Shown: positions 1 to 11,113, counted from the stretch's first letter. The stretch: DNA of 64,000 nt from Blasia pusilla (GCA_050084515.1 CM114272.1:41354001-41418000); one strand, 5' to 3'. Numbers and translations are program-made. The notes: generated by a model from the letters alone, not told the origin.

Positions 1-751
1 AGAGGTTCAGACTTCGCAGTGAAGCGAAGCTAAGACTCGACGTGATTTCAAGCGGCACACCATTAGAATAGTTAGGCTAGGAAGAGGTGTGACTCTTTGG
101 ACCAAATAGGAAGTTAGGATAGTTACGCCCTATAGATTCATAGCGATCATAGGAAAAGATACGAGACCTGTAGATCAAGGTAGTTACAAACTCTCAATTG
201 ACACTAGGTTCCTAAGAGACGCTTCAAATCTTTGGACCTACTACTGCCTCGGAAGATATTTAAGAAGCATGAAAGTAGCTATCATCATCATTCTTTCACG
301 AAGTCCTTATGTTGTAGGAATGGTCCAAGCAAGGGAGTAGTACCGTTTCAAGCTTGTATACACTTTGAAGCTTTCTCATTCTGATGTGCGATGCATATGT
401 CTGAGAATTCTTATTGGGTCTGCAGAGTGAAGAGTGGATCAGGAGAACACTTTCATCATTAGAATAGTCAACATGAAGCTATAAGAAATCTGTTCGACAG
501 AGAGTAGCCTGCCTAGAAGGATTGAGTTCCGAAAGTAGGAGACCCCAACTTCTTGTTGAGGTCTCTGTGAGGTTCTTTGGTGTTGAGTGAAGATCTACTT
601 GAGCGTGAATTCAATTCTATTGGAGAGAATCAAGGAAAGAAATCTTGGTACTAATAGAGAGAAGAATACCTTGATAAGTGATTGAATCCGAATTGTACAC
701 ACTTAACTACAACTGTAAAAAGATCTATTTTTATACTTCTTGTACATTACA
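1..751 (+). mobile_element. Gypsy family B LTR, left end cut by window
   Basis: This closely matches the right-hand two thirds of the solo LTR at 23721-25019: the same AGAGGTTCAGACTT start region, the shared block with TTACGCCCT, and the same terminal CTTGTACATTACA. It ends in ACA at 751, as family B LTRs do. The sequence after it is internal coding DNA of a family A element, read as the integrase C-terminus, so the simplest reading is a solo or truncated LTR inserted into that integrase gene. The left end and its target duplication lie outside the window, so this cannot be confirmed. It is purine-rich with repeated GAAGC and CGAAGC words. Confidence 0.75.
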
Positions 752-1016
752 CCACACAAGGATCGTTTAGCTCCAAAGAAAGCAGTGTTTTGAAGAGAAC
801 CTAAGATCAGAGTCAATACAAGGAGGGAATTTGGTGTTGTTGTTTGACAATCGTCGCCTGAAATTTCTAGGGAAGCTAAAGTTAAATTGGATGGGACCTT
901 ACCGGGTCTTAGAGGTTTTTGAAAATGGATCTTTACAATTAGGGACATTAAGAGGAGAAGCATTGCCAACAAGAATGAATGACATGCATGTGCAAAGATA
1001 CCACTCACACGGCTGA
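752..1016 (+). pseudogene. Gypsy family A integrase C-terminus (GPY/F)
   Basis: This is the last part of an integrase ORF. From about 773 the frame reads LQRKQCFEENLR, then VLLFDNRRLKF, then LKLNWMGPYRVLEVF, which contains the GPY/F motif, and it stops at 1014-1016. It aligns residue by residue with the end of integrase in the full-length family B element at 51280-51562 (LLYDNRRLKF, WMGPYRVL). An in-frame TAG lies at 770-772, and upstream it is cut off by the LTR ending at 751. The HHCC and catalytic core domains are absent. No chromodomain follows GPY/F. In the family this domain takes part in integrase multimerisation and DNA contact; this copy is dead. Confidence 0.8.
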
Positions 1017-1289
1017 AGGTTGAGGGAGGGCGTAACGAAGAAAGCGGGTACAGGGGCTGCGCTACAAACTTCACGACCGTGGAAGTTATGACCCCTAAGA
1101 CTCATAAGAGACCAAGGATAGGAGTCTTCATCTCAGGTATTTTTTGCTGGGTCTTTGCAGTCTTGGTCTTTCAGGTTTTTGGTCTTCGCACTACATCGAC
1201 AAGAGGATCCAAAAAGTTGTTACGAGGAGCGCGGCTGTTACATAAAATTGGTTGTTATTAGGAACTTCAAGAGCCACACCCAAGGCGCG

Positions 1290-3226
1290 ATGTCGCTCAT
1301 TTCACATGGCAAGAAGCCCGAGGAACCTCAAGAGCCGACCCAAGAAAACTTTGCACCGGTATCGCAAGAATTGAAGGAAGCAAGCGAGTTTGAGTAGAGA
1401 AGAACACATGGCGCTCATGAAGTGCGGAGTGTATCTGGCACTAGGGATTTCGAGGGAATTGCGCGAGGCCCTAAAGGAGCGGTCGTTGTGGCAGTTCTTT
1501 GGGGCAGATTGGTCTCCATTGTTGGTGGCGTTACTTACGGAGCTCCATTCGAGTTCCAAGATGGTCGATTTGGGGAAGAAGAGATACAAGTATCGGGCGC
1601 AGCCAGCTTCTTGGTCTGTTGATTTGTGGCGCATCACATATGAGCTTCCCGCAGCTCCAGAGCAGGAACTAGACTATGACGCTCTTGTCCATCAAGAAGA
1701 ATTAGAAGAGCTCGGTTGCATTATAGAGGATTGATTAGGAAGGAACGGCTACAAGCCACAAATGTTGAGTTCTCCCTTGTTCGCACAATTTTGTAGGGTC
1801 TACTAGATCTTGTTCAATCTTGGTAGAACATATTATATGAGTAATAATCTTTTCAAAGAGTGTTATACTCTTTGGAACATGCATTTGCATGTCGAAGAGC
1901 CAGGAGTGGATTTTGCAGCACTTATTTGTGCCCTTTGACACCCGAGGAGAAATCGTATCTCTCTCCTTTCTTAATTCGGTTGTATTCACAGGTTGGTGAG
2001 GTTACCCTCAACGAGTCGGAGTGGGTCACAGCTACTTCAATTCAAAGACCTTGACCAACCGAAGCGTCTACTTCAGGTACTAGAGAGGTAGCAACAGTAC
2101 ACCATCGGCCACACCGTAAAGTGTGCAGAGAACTAGGCCGAGGCCGACGGAGAGATCTTTGTCCCATCCACCCTCACAAACACATGAGATACTTAGACCT
2201 AAGAGGATCCGGATGGAAATCCGTTAGTAATTGGAAGAGTTAGCAGAGATGCTCGCGGCTAAAGAAGTAGAACCAGTGGTTGTTCCTTCCCGTTTGCAAG
2301 ACAATTTGATTGTGCAGCCTATGCACACCACCTTACGACATTTGACATCGCTTTTGGAAGTTTTGGAACTAGTTCTTGAAGAACAAAAGAAGATGGGGAA
2401 TTTTTCTGACCACGTGGTGGCACAAGAATATATAGGAGTTCTTAGGAACTTGCGTCTTGTCCAACTGCAGCAAACCGTCAACGAGTCAATGGAGCGCTAG
2501 AATCGAGCGCAAGAAATTGAAATTGGAAACCTTAAAAAAGCTCTTAGCCAAGCAAAAGTAGAGGTGGTAGAAGCGAGGTACGAAGCTTGTAATGCCTGAC
2601 ATTGGGAAAGCTTGGCGATGGATATCGAGCATGGGGCAAATCAACTCTTTGTACAATTACAACAATCTTTGCAGAACGTGGAGAAATTGCAAGAGCGAAT
2701 TAATCTTTTGCAAGCCACTCTTCGGAGTATGATGATGAAGAGCGCGAAGAAGGGGAAAATGATCATGGAACACCAACAAAGCAACAGTGATTTGATATCG
2801 CATTGGAGCCAAGTTACAACAAAGATTGCGGTGTTGGAAGTAGAGCAAAAACTTAGGGTGGAAGTAAAGCAAGAACCAAAAGAAGCCCGAGACATAATTA
2901 CGGAGGAGATTCAGAGTTTTGAAACGCAGATCACAAAAGAGTTGGCCAATGTCGACTTGTATTGGAAAAGACAGATGCATACTGCTGCACTACCTCAGGT
3001 GGCAGAACCATCGTGTTTGCAAGAATCGGCCATAGCGCCTTTTGTACCTTTGAAGGTAAGAGAGCAGAACAAAATTTTAGGTTCTTTGAAGGTAGTAGAA
3101 AATTGGAGGGAGAGAATGAAGAACAACACACCCAATCTTGTTAACAGACCGCCAACCATACATGGCCGACCCCCTCTTGATATTGAAATTGTACAGGTCC
3201 TTAGATGTAGCGAAGAGGTAGAATAA
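1290..3226 (+). pseudogene. Gypsy family A post-pol ORF3, coiled-coil protein remnant
   Basis: An extra ORF lies between integrase and the 3' LTR, broken by several stops and frameshifts. Recognisable blocks, in order, are ALKERSLWQFFGADW (about 1465-1515), ITYELPAAPEQELDYD (about 1633-1680), ALGCIIED-like acidic sequence ending at 1734, SPFLIRLYSQVGE (about 1960), a helical segment at 2231-2500, and a long heptad-rich segment at 2612-3226 (LFVQLQQSLQNVEKLQ, KIAVLEVEQKL, NLVNRPPTIHGR). Every block has a counterpart at 51858-53706 in the family B element (ALEERSLATFFQANW, LPAAPEYEYDTE, SPFLIHLYIHKQE, RIAVLEAEQKL, NIINKPSTIHSR). No transmembrane segment or signal peptide is visible, so an envelope role is not supported. 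The function is unknown; a coiled-coil structural or accessory role is inferred. Confidence 0.7.
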
Positions 3227-3255
3227 GTTAGAATGTTCACCGGGATGGCTCACAT

Positions 3256-3270
3256 TTGAGTGAGGGGGTA
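3256..3270 (+). other. Polypurine tract of Gypsy family A
   Basis: TTGAGTGAGGGGGTA directly precedes the 3' LTR start TGTGATAAC. The same context (CGGCTCACATTTGAG, purine run, GGTA, TGTGATA) precedes the 3' LTR of the family B element at 53731-53745. It would prime plus-strand DNA synthesis in reverse transcription. Confidence 0.75.
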
Positions 3271-4453
3271 TGTGATAACCTAGTCTTATGAGAATTTTGA
3301 AATTTTAATGTTTTTGTACTGAATTACAGTAAAGTCTTTATGAAGTGAAGACTAAAAACTCACTACTGGAAGTAAAGGGTCTTACTTGACTAAAACTATG
3401 TGGGAGGAATATTTGACAAAACTCTGATGAGAAGGCAAGAAAGGTTAAAAGATTAAGGACTCTCTTGGAAGAGTAAGAGGTGTATAAAAATAGGAATAGA
3501 AGTTAGAAGAAGAAGCGTAGGTGCTTCGAAAGAAAAGACCGTAGTAAGAACAGTGTAAAAGACTGTCAATGAAGACTAGAAAAGAAGGACGAAGACTCCA
3601 GAGCAAAGACTAAGAACTCAAAGAAGGAAGAGGAAGAAGCGAAAGAGGTCCAAGAGTCTTCACAAAAGTAGACAGGTATATTAAGAAGAGGAATAGAGCA
3701 TTCTCGAAAGCATAGAGAATGTCTACTTTTGTGAAGACTAGCATTCTCTATCTTTCGAGAATGCTTGGAAGAAAGCTAAGGGAAAGAACGTAAAGACTCT
3801 TTGCGACGACAGAAGGATAAGAGTCTCTGCGCAAAGATAGAATAGGAAAGAGAAAGACTACAAAGACTAGGAAGAGTCATTGCAAAGAACTGCTAAGAGC
3901 GCGAAGATTACGAAGACTAAACCGTCACTGCGGTTTGAGAAGCCAGAGAGGGAGAGGAAAGGAAACGCCAAGACAATGAACACTCTTAGGAAGATGGAAG
4001 GTTGGGGAATTGGAATCAAAGAGTTAGGATTAGTAGTTAGAAATCTAGATTAGAGCAAGAAGACCAATTAGAATTATAAATACTATTTAAAGAACAACTA
4101 GTAGAAGAAGGGATCATCGTTTTTCCTTGTATCTTGAACTCCTCAATACTGTTCTGTGTATCTTGAGTTTACCAGCAGTCTTGGTAAGGTTGTTGGGGGA
4201 TGATCCAAGCTGAAGAGTCTTTTACTTTATGAAGCTTTTACTACTTCCGAGTTCTTTCCACTCTTTGATGTAAAGAAGAGTCTTATGATTCTCTTGAGTT
4301 TCTTCATTCTTTCTGATGTGCGGAATCGAATGTGGATCTTATTGGGCTACAGAAGAGATGAGAGTTGCGTCTTGTAGGTTAAGAATTCTAGAAGATAATC
4401 AAGAGGAAGCATAGGAAAGATGTTAGACACTGAGTAACCTACCATGACAAATT
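3271..4453 (+). mobile_element. Gypsy family A 3' LTR, left portion (split by Copia)
   Basis: It starts TGTGATAACC straight after the polypurine tract and is interrupted at 4453 by a Copia element; it resumes at 10790-11113. The empty site can be read: GAGTAACCTACCATGACA before the Copia element continues after it as GATTTAGTTCTAAAAGTAGG, matching the family B LTR order GAGTAGCCTGCC then GATTGAGTTCCGAAAGTAGG. The total LTR length is about 1.5 kb. A TATA-like TATAAAAA lies at 3483-3490. The region is rich in GAAGAC and GAAGC words. A minus-strand relative is at 62925-63706. Confidence 0.85.
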
Positions 4454-4765
4454 TATTGAAGATTGAGTTAAAATCAAGCTCATGAGACGCCTGAACTGCT
4501 ACATTTGGCACTCATACGAAGTAGGGAAGCTTAATCTTTGTTAGTCAGTTAAGCACGATTATCTTAACTAGGGTTAGTTAATCACAGTTAGTCTCACTCA
4601 AGACTATGGTTAAGGTTAGGGTTAGGGTTGCTTGTACATACCCTATATAATTGAGAAAGGGACCAACCTCCACTCATTCTCTCATTGCAAATTTCGTTCT
4701 CCATGGTGATGTATGAGTGTGAGAGCGATTTCCCACCAATTATGCTTCTTTAGCAGTTTTCCACA
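4454..4765 (+). repeat. 5' LTR of Copia copy 1
   Basis: 312 bp, pairing with 10478-10789. It carries telomere-like GGTTAGGGTTAGGGTT (about 4615-4630) and a TATA-like CCCTATATAATT at 4641-4652, which would be the core promoter. It ends TTTTCCACA next to the primer binding site. The start is TA rather than the canonical TG. Confidence 0.9.
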
Positions 4766-4777
4766 TGGTATTAGAGC
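4766..4777 (+). other. Primer binding site (tRNA-iMet type) of Copia copy 1
   Basis: TGGTATTAGAGC follows the 5' LTR immediately. It is the plant initiator tRNA-Met primer site TGGTATCAGAGC with one C to T change, probably decay. Confidence 0.9.
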
Positions 4778-5272
4778 AATAGGAAAACATCTCTTGAAAT
4801 TCTTGGTGTTTGAGGAGAGAAGAAAGGCAAGAGAAGGAAAATTTTCAGTTTGGGAGAAGGGAATTTCTTTCAGAGTTCAGTGGGTGCAGATTTCAGGTAG
4901 AGCTTTAACGGTGACAACTTTGGAGGTATTTTTGAGGGCTTTCCTAGTTAATTTATCCATCTGGGTCCGCAGCGGCTAGAATAATGCCAAAGGATAGTTC
5001 TAGCCATCTTGTAGAGGTCGTTGAGAGATTTCCAACGCACCCAAAATCGCTTGATTTTGACATTCTGAGCTCTTGCAGTAGCAATTTCAGTGTAGGAAAG
5101 TGCAATCAGTGAAGAAAAGTTGTGTAGTTTGCTCTCTACATGCTAATTTCGACTAGTTCTTTCATATAGTTGATCAATTTTGGAAAATTTTTGGTTGATT
5201 TGTGTGAAGGAGTGATCTATGCTTCAATTTGAGAGCCTGAAATTACATTTTTTATGTGTGAAATCGTTCGTC

Positions 5273-6180
5273 ATGGAGTATTCCTCAGCAACAATCACAA
5301 GCGAGAAGCTAGATAAGCAAAATTACTATGTCTGGAAGTTTCGCATGAAACAATTTCTCATGGGTCAAGAACTATGGGAGCTTGTCACAGGTGATGAGGC
5401 CAAGCCAGAAGATGACTCAACAGACTTGAATGTTCATGCTTGGAACAAACACGCAAGGCAAGTAATCCACTACATTTCAATAACGATCAGTTCGCCAATA
5501 ATAGGTCACATTCAAGATGTTGATACACCGAAGGAGATGTGGGATATGTTGGAAAAGATGTTCCAAACATCTACAAAGGCCAGAAATCTTCAATCAAAAC
5601 AACAATTGAATAAAGTGAGGAAATGATTGCATAACATCAATGATTATATTTTGAGTATCAGACATTTTATTGATCAGTTGAATAGCATTAAAGTGACAGT
5701 AGAAGATGATGGGGGATTTTTTTCACTCTTCAAGGACTTCCAAAGGATTACAAGTCCTTTGAGACCTCTATCTATGTGAGAGAAGAGTATCCAACCTTTC
5801 AAGAGTTAGTCCCTCTGTTAATCAGTGAAGAGATGCGCCCAATAGGCACTGGTAGCTTGTCTAGTCTGCAAGAGAATGCACTATTTGTAGGTTATGGATC
5901 AAACAAAGGCAGGGATCGTGGCAAAAACTTCCGTGGTCGTGGTGGATATCAAGCATATGGAGGAAGAGGCACTCAATATAACGTCACTCAATCAACTACG
6001 AACCAATACCAGACATAATCACAAGATGGTGATGGTGGAAACCGTTCGGGTTGATGTCAGCAACTGAGGGTCCCTGGATCTTGCAATTACTCTGGGATAA
6101 AGGGTCACTCTGCAAAGTTTTGCTTCAAGAAGAAGGAAAATATGAGAACAGGAGTCTTACAAAAACAAAACTATGTGGAG
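5273..6180 (+). pseudogene. Copia copy 1 Gag polyprotein region
   Basis: It starts at ATG 5273 (MEYSSATITSEKLDKQNYY). The motif YYVWKFRMKQFLMGQELW is the N-terminal hallmark of plant Copia Gag (DUF4219/UBN2 type). Later come DTPKEMWDMLEKMF and a Gly/Arg-rich tract (GRDRGKNFRGRGGY, about 5910-5950). A degraded CCHC knuckle near 6080-6135 reads about CNYSGIKGHSAKFC, with the expected spacing. A stop at 5623-5625 and frameshifts near 5720 and 6018-6060 break the frame. Gag would form the virus-like particle and bind RNA. The minus-strand copy at 27075-32348 has the equivalent segments. Confidence 0.85.
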
Positions 6181-8415
6181 CAACAACACCAAAAGCAGTA
6201 CCAAGAACAACAACATTCACAACTGGAGCATATCTTGGTCATGACTCATCATATGGGAGCAATGGTCAAGAAAGACTCAACATCAGATTGGTGTATTGAT
6301 TCTGGTGCATCAAATCACATGACCTCACAAGCTAAATGGTTCAGTAGTTTAGAGGCCATGAAAGATCTTGCAATTGTGCTCACAGGAGATGACACTCAAC
6401 ATCATATCACGTATACCGGTAAAGTTCCAATAGCATCAGATGATCTTTGTGCTCTTGGTAATGTTCTCTATATTCCTACCATTGCAAGAAACCTGATCTC
6501 TGTAAGATAGATAGTAGAACAGGGTTATCAAGTGAAGTTTAACGTAGATAGTTGTTTCATTGAAACAATAAATGACCAGACTACGATAGCCAAAAGAACT
6601 AGATCTAGTAGAATGTTCAAATTAGATGTTTCTATGCCAGAGATTCAAACAACAATGTATGGTCAAACCGGCCAACAAGTCACAGATCTAAATGTGTGGC
6701 ATAAAAGAATTGGACATATGAATCTTAAAAGATTACAGAGTCTTTTATCATCTAATATAGTAATAGGATTCCCTAAATTAGCGAGTCCTGCTACATTAGA
6801 GGTATGTCCTACTTGCCAATTTGGAAAACAAACTCGATTTTCTTTTCCAAAGCAAGATACAAGAGCATCTAGGATATTGGTGTTGATCCATAGTGATGTG
6901 TGGACAACATCACAAAATAGCCTTAGTGATTGCCAGTACTTTGTTTCATTTATTGATGACTTCTCTAGGTATATATGGGTGTAATTTTTGAAAGTCAAAT
7001 TAGAGGTATTCTCACTGTTCCAAATATTCAGAGTTCTAGTAGAGAAGCAGACTGGAAAACACATTCTGAAATTGCGTTGTGATGGAGGAGGAAAGTATCT
7101 TTGAACAGAGTTTGATGACTATTTACGTCAGAATGACATCCAACATCAAGTGACTTGCCGTTACACTCCACAACAAAATCGAGTGGCTAAGAGGAAGAAT
7201 CGACATATTGTTGAAGTGGCACGAGCTCTGGTGAATGAGAAGAACATGCATAAGGTGTATTGGGCAGAGGCTATAGCATGTGCACTCTTCTAAATCAACC
7301 GGACTCCAATAGCAGGACTTCATGATAAAACTCCATTTGAAGTCTTCGAAGGAAGTAAACCTGATTTTTTCTTCTTGAAGGCATTTGGCTGTATTTGCTA
7401 TGCTCATGTTCCTTCCGAGAGACGTCAGAAATTAGACCCCAAATCTGAAAGATGTATCTTCATTGGCTATGATGATGGAACTAAGGGGTATAAGTGCTAC
7501 ACTCCATCCTCTAGGCAACTTATTATTTTTCGGGATGTTGTCTTTGATGAGCTAAAGTCATGGTATGCTCCCTCTGAGCCTATTCCACCTCTAAACTCAT
7601 CTGTTTAGGGGAAGAATATGACTGTAAACCAACAGACGTTGTCTTCAACTTCCCCAAGTACTAGTATAGGATTAGGAGAGATCCTAGATTCATAAGTTTA
7701 ATCTCTGAGTCCATGGATGGAAAGAGTACATATTCAGTCTGTTGACACTAGTCATAGCTTGAGTCATGTGTCAGAGGCATCTACCTCTGAACAATAACTT
7801 CGTAGATCAGGTAGAGTTACACATCCACTTCATAGATTCATAAATGAAGGTTTCCTTGCAATACATGATGCATATATGATGATTAACCTTAAAGAACAAG
7901 AGCCGAGTTATTTTGAAGAAGGTGTAAGTAAAGTCAAATGGATTGAAGCTATGGAGGAAGAGCTTGCTGCATTAAGACATCAACAGACATGGCAGCTGGT
8001 TGATATACCTTACGATAAGGAAGCTATTGGTTGCAAATGGGTTTACAAAATCAAGCGCAATCAAGATGGTACAATTAACAAATATAAAGCGAGATTGGTG
8101 GCTAAGGGCTATGCACAACAATATGGCATCGATTATGAGAAAAAATTTTAGCCCTATTATAAAGATGGCGACTACGAGAATAGTGGTTGCAGTTGCAGTA
8201 AGTAAGAAGTGGAGACTACATCACATGGATGTCAAGAATGCCTTCTTGAATGGAGATCTATACGAGGAGGTATATATGACTCAACCATTTGGATACGAGC
8301 ATCCCAAGTTTCCATTTTGCGTATGCAAGTTGAAGAAAGCTCTATACAGGCTCAAACAAGCTCCAAGAGCTTGGTATGGCTAGATTACATACGTCCTACA
8401 AGAATTGGGTTTTAG
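6181..8415 (+). pseudogene. Copia copy 1 pol: protease, integrase, RT start
   Basis: Protease is shown by WCIDSGASNHMT at about 6291-6326 (catalytic DSG). Integrase is shown by the HHCC finger VWHKRIGHMN then CPTCQFGKQ (6696-6830), HSDVWT at about 6890 and FIDDFSRYIWV at about 6951-6983. The catalytic Glu region reads PQQNRVAKRKNRHI, with Lys at 7189-7191 where Glu is expected, so integrase is dead. RT begins with WIEAMEEELAAL (about 7942), [11 protein letters not shown] (about 8032), the [20 protein letters not shown] block (about 8220-8279) and [12 protein letters not shown] (about 8345-8383). Stops include 6982, 7291, 7606 and 8149. The RT frame is cut at 8415 by a solo LTR and resumes at 9449. 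Confidence 0.88.
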
Positions 8416-9443
8416 TGTTGTGCACCTACTCTCCTTGAATGATAATCTTGTTGTTGCGGAAGCATGCGTTCAGTAGGTCACGCTCTGAATGCTGATCTGC
8501 ATCCAAACACACACTTTGGTTAGTCGAGTCTTGGATCAATCAGTGGGCAACATTTTTGAGTTCTCGTCTCGGTCTCTCATCAAGCTTAACCTTCCTTGTT
8601 TCGCGGTTTACAACATGGGCAAGTCTCAAAAGACTTGGGACATACTTTCTAGTCGGTTCAGGAACCTCAAACGGCGTTCGCGCCTAGCGGTTTGAACTGT
8701 CCAATGGATATCCAATGAGTCCCTAACCAAGACTCACAAAAAGTGAATCTGGGGCTAGAATCCAAGTGTGGCGTACAAAGTCCACTCCCTTGGATCAAGT
8801 TTGGGTTTTGAGTTCCAACGCCAAACTCTCGTTCAATCCCGTGCCTCTGAGACACCGTTTGGTGCTCAAAGTGGGGATTCGTGTTCCAAGACATCTTGGA
8901 GAGACTCCTCCCTTACTGGTACTTCTGGGGATCTCTGGGGTTCCCTACATTTAGGGAAAGACACCCAAGCCTCTCCAATTGGCCCTCAATTCGATTGCTC
9001 TTATAGTCGTTTTTGGCCAATATCTTAGTCCATACTTATGCGTTTGCTAAAATCTTTCATGCGTTGGAAGTGTCTCAAGATAAGCTTTTCAACGCGCTCT
9101 CACTTGTCCCAAAAAAATCTTGGGGCATAACGTTATGGTCCAAAACACAGTCAAATTCCCCAAACGCTAGTCGTGTTCTAAAACTAGTTCTCACCTCTTT
9201 GGCAACCAACCTTCCAAGACTCAACTCATCTCAAGTCTTGGCTCGCGTTTGGTCTAGGTTTCTTGGTCGCAACCACTAACACATAAAATGCACAACTTTG
9301 TTTTGTGTTTTGTTTCTTGGAGTTTTCCAAGAGACCTTTCCAAAAGCCTCTCCAAAGCGCAAACATCGCAGCGTTAGTCCACTTGTGTTCTGATGTTCTG
9401 CTTGGCGACTATTTGGTATTTTTTGGTTATGAGGGTCGCAATA
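8416..9443 (-). mobile_element. Solo LTR of Gypsy family C, inside Copia RT
   Basis: 1028 bp, with TTTAG duplicated exactly on both sides (8411-8415 and 9444-9448). It is homologous over its whole length to the LTRs at 39110-40137 and 58913-59943. On the minus strand it starts TATTGCGACCCTCATAA and ends GTGCACAACA, against TGTCGCGACC and GCACGACA in the 58.9-kb copy; the differences look like CpG decay. Removing it and one TTTAG rejoins GGGTTTTAG to GGTATGTGAT, the same junction as in the second Copia copy (about 28405-28440). Solo LTRs form by recombination between the two LTRs of one element. Confidence 0.93.
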
Positions 9444-9448
9444 TTTAG

Positions 9449-10490
9449 GGTATGTGATTTTGACTCCTCGTTATATGTCTTGAGAGGACAAGGTCATACG
9501 ATTATAATTGTGTTGTATGTTGACAATCTCTTGATTACTAGGAGTACTGAAGAAATGGTACAACAAGTAAAGCTTAAGTAACAAGCAGAATTTGATATGA
9601 AGGACTTGGGAGAACTCAAGTACTTCCTTGGTATAGAGTTTATCAAGGTTGGAGAGAGCATGTGATTACTACAACGACAATATGCTCTTCACATGCTTTC
9701 AAAATATGGTATGACGGCTTGTAAGCCAATCTCTACACCGTTGGACCAGAGTGTGAAGCTAAGAGTGGATGAAGGAGAGTTGCTTGTAGATTCTAATATG
9801 TATACTGGCATGGTTGGAAGTTTGATCTATCTAACTATAACTAAGCCAGATTTGAACTATGTTGTTGGTCTAGTGATCTAGTTTATGCAAGCACCTCGAA
9901 AACCTCACCTTGATGCCGTGAGGAGGATTATGCGGTATGTGAAATTCTCTATTCAATTCGGGCTCCAATTTGAACCTTCTCTGAGTTTTCAATTACAGGG
10001 ATTCATAGATGCTGATTGGGCAAGAAGCGTGTCTGATCGACACTCCACGTCTGGTTACTCATTTACTTTGGGAAGCGTAGCTATAAGTTGGGCTTCAAAG
10101 AAGCAACCTACAGTTGCTTTATCTTCAACAGAGGCTGAGTATAGAGGAGCAACCAATGTAGTATGTGAGGCGATATGGCTTCATCGATTACTTATTGAGA
10201 TTGGTGTTAGTAACTTAGGATCTAGTGTAATATATGTAGACAATATTAGTAGCATCAAGCTTGCTAATAACCTTGTGTTTCATTCTTGTACAAAGCACGT
10301 TGAGGTGCACTATCACTTTATCAGAGAGAAAGTGCTTGCAGGAGAAATTGATCTTGTGTGTATAGGTACAGATCAGCAAATTGCTGACATCTTTACAAAG
10401 GCATTGTCTAGAGATAAGTTTGAGATGTTTAGAAATGATTTAGGCATTAGAGATATCGATATGAGCTTGAGGAGGAGTATTGAAGATTGA
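9449..10490 (+). pseudogene. Copia copy 1 RT C-terminus and RNase H
   Basis: This continues the RT frame after the solo LTR: CDFDSSLYVLRGQ (about 9450-9489), then LYVDNLLITRS at about 9513-9545. The catalytic YVDD motif reads YVDN, with AAT at 9525-9527. Next come DLGELKYFLGIEF (about 9604-9642), LSKYGMTACKPISTPL (9694-9741) and RNase H: FIDADWARSVSDRHSTSGY (about 10003), SWASKKQPTVALSSTEAEYRG (about 10087-10149) and IYVDNISSIKLA. The end is LRRSIED at 10490, overlapping the 3' LTR start at 10478. Stops lie at 9580, 9664 and 9880. The RNase H part is the best-preserved segment. Confidence 0.88.
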
Positions 10491-10789
10491 GTTACAATCA
10501 AGCTCATGAGACACATGAATTGCTATATTTGGTACTCACACAAAGTAGGGAAGCTTAATCTTGGTTAGTCACTTAAGCACGATTATCTTAACTAGGGTTA
10601 GTTAATCATAATTAGTCTAACTCGAGACTATGGTTAAGGTTAGGGTTAGGGTTGCTTGTACATACCCTATATAATTGAGAAGGGGTCGAGCCTCCACTCA
10701 ATCTCTCATTGCAAATTTCATTCTCCATGGTGGTGTATGAGTGTTAGAGCCGTTTCCCACCATTTATGCTTCTTTAACAGTTTTCCACA
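10478..10789 (+). repeat. 3' LTR of Copia copy 1
   Basis: 312 bp, the same length as the 5' LTR but with numerous substitutions (for example GGTACTCACACAAAGTAGG against GGCACTCATACGAAGTAGG), indicating an old insertion. It includes the telomere-like GGTTAGGGTTAGGGTT. The polypurine tract GAGGAGGAG lies immediately upstream (10469-10477). Confidence 0.9.
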
Positions 10790-11113
10790 AGATTTAGTTC
10801 TAAAAGTAGGGTGAGCCACCATTCTTGAGGTCTCTTTGAGGTCTTTGTGGAGCTTTGTTATTGTAGATTCACAAGAGTCTTTCTCTATAATTGAGATGAG
10901 CCTTTTCTATGAGGAAATAAGACCATCTTATCTTTTCTTTACTTTTGTGAAGTTAGAGTTAGTAGAGTTAGTGAAGCGTTTTAAGTGAAGATAGAGTTTA
11001 TTCTTATTAATTCTTATTAAGCCTCTCTTTACTCAGGAAACAATGGTCTCTTGGGAATGAACTTAATACTTTTCGATAAAAAGGGTATATTTTTCCTTGA
11101 GTTGTACATTACA
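10790..11113 (+). mobile_element. Gypsy family A 3' LTR, right portion
   Basis: This continues the LTR interrupted at 4453; the first five bases are the duplicated target. It contains TTGAGGTCTCTTTGAGG, equivalent to TTGAGGTCTCTGTGAGG of family B LTRs, and ends TTGTACATTACA at 11113, the shared LTR terminus. Confidence 0.85.

Larger units (their letters stand above)
4454..10789 (+). mobile_element. Copia-type LTR retrotransposon, copy 1
   Basis: The element is flanked by 312-bp direct LTRs (4454-4765 and 10478-10789) that begin TATTGAAGATT and end TTTTCCACA. The flanks AAATT (4449-4453) and AGATT (10790-10794) form a 5-bp target duplication with one mismatch. The order gag, protease, integrase, RT, RNase H is diagnostic of Copia (Pseudoviridae-type). 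It sits inside the 3' LTR of the Gypsy A element and is itself interrupted by a solo LTR at 8416-9443. Many stops and frameshifts make it non-autonomous. A closely related minus-strand copy is at 27075-32348. Confidence 0.95.

Noticed and set aside
899-1105. Open frames antisense to the Gypsy and Copia coding regions (for example 899-1105, 6663-7064, 45930-46658, 47790-48113)
   Set aside because: They mirror real coding strands with known domains, lack any motif of their own, and arise from codon composition.
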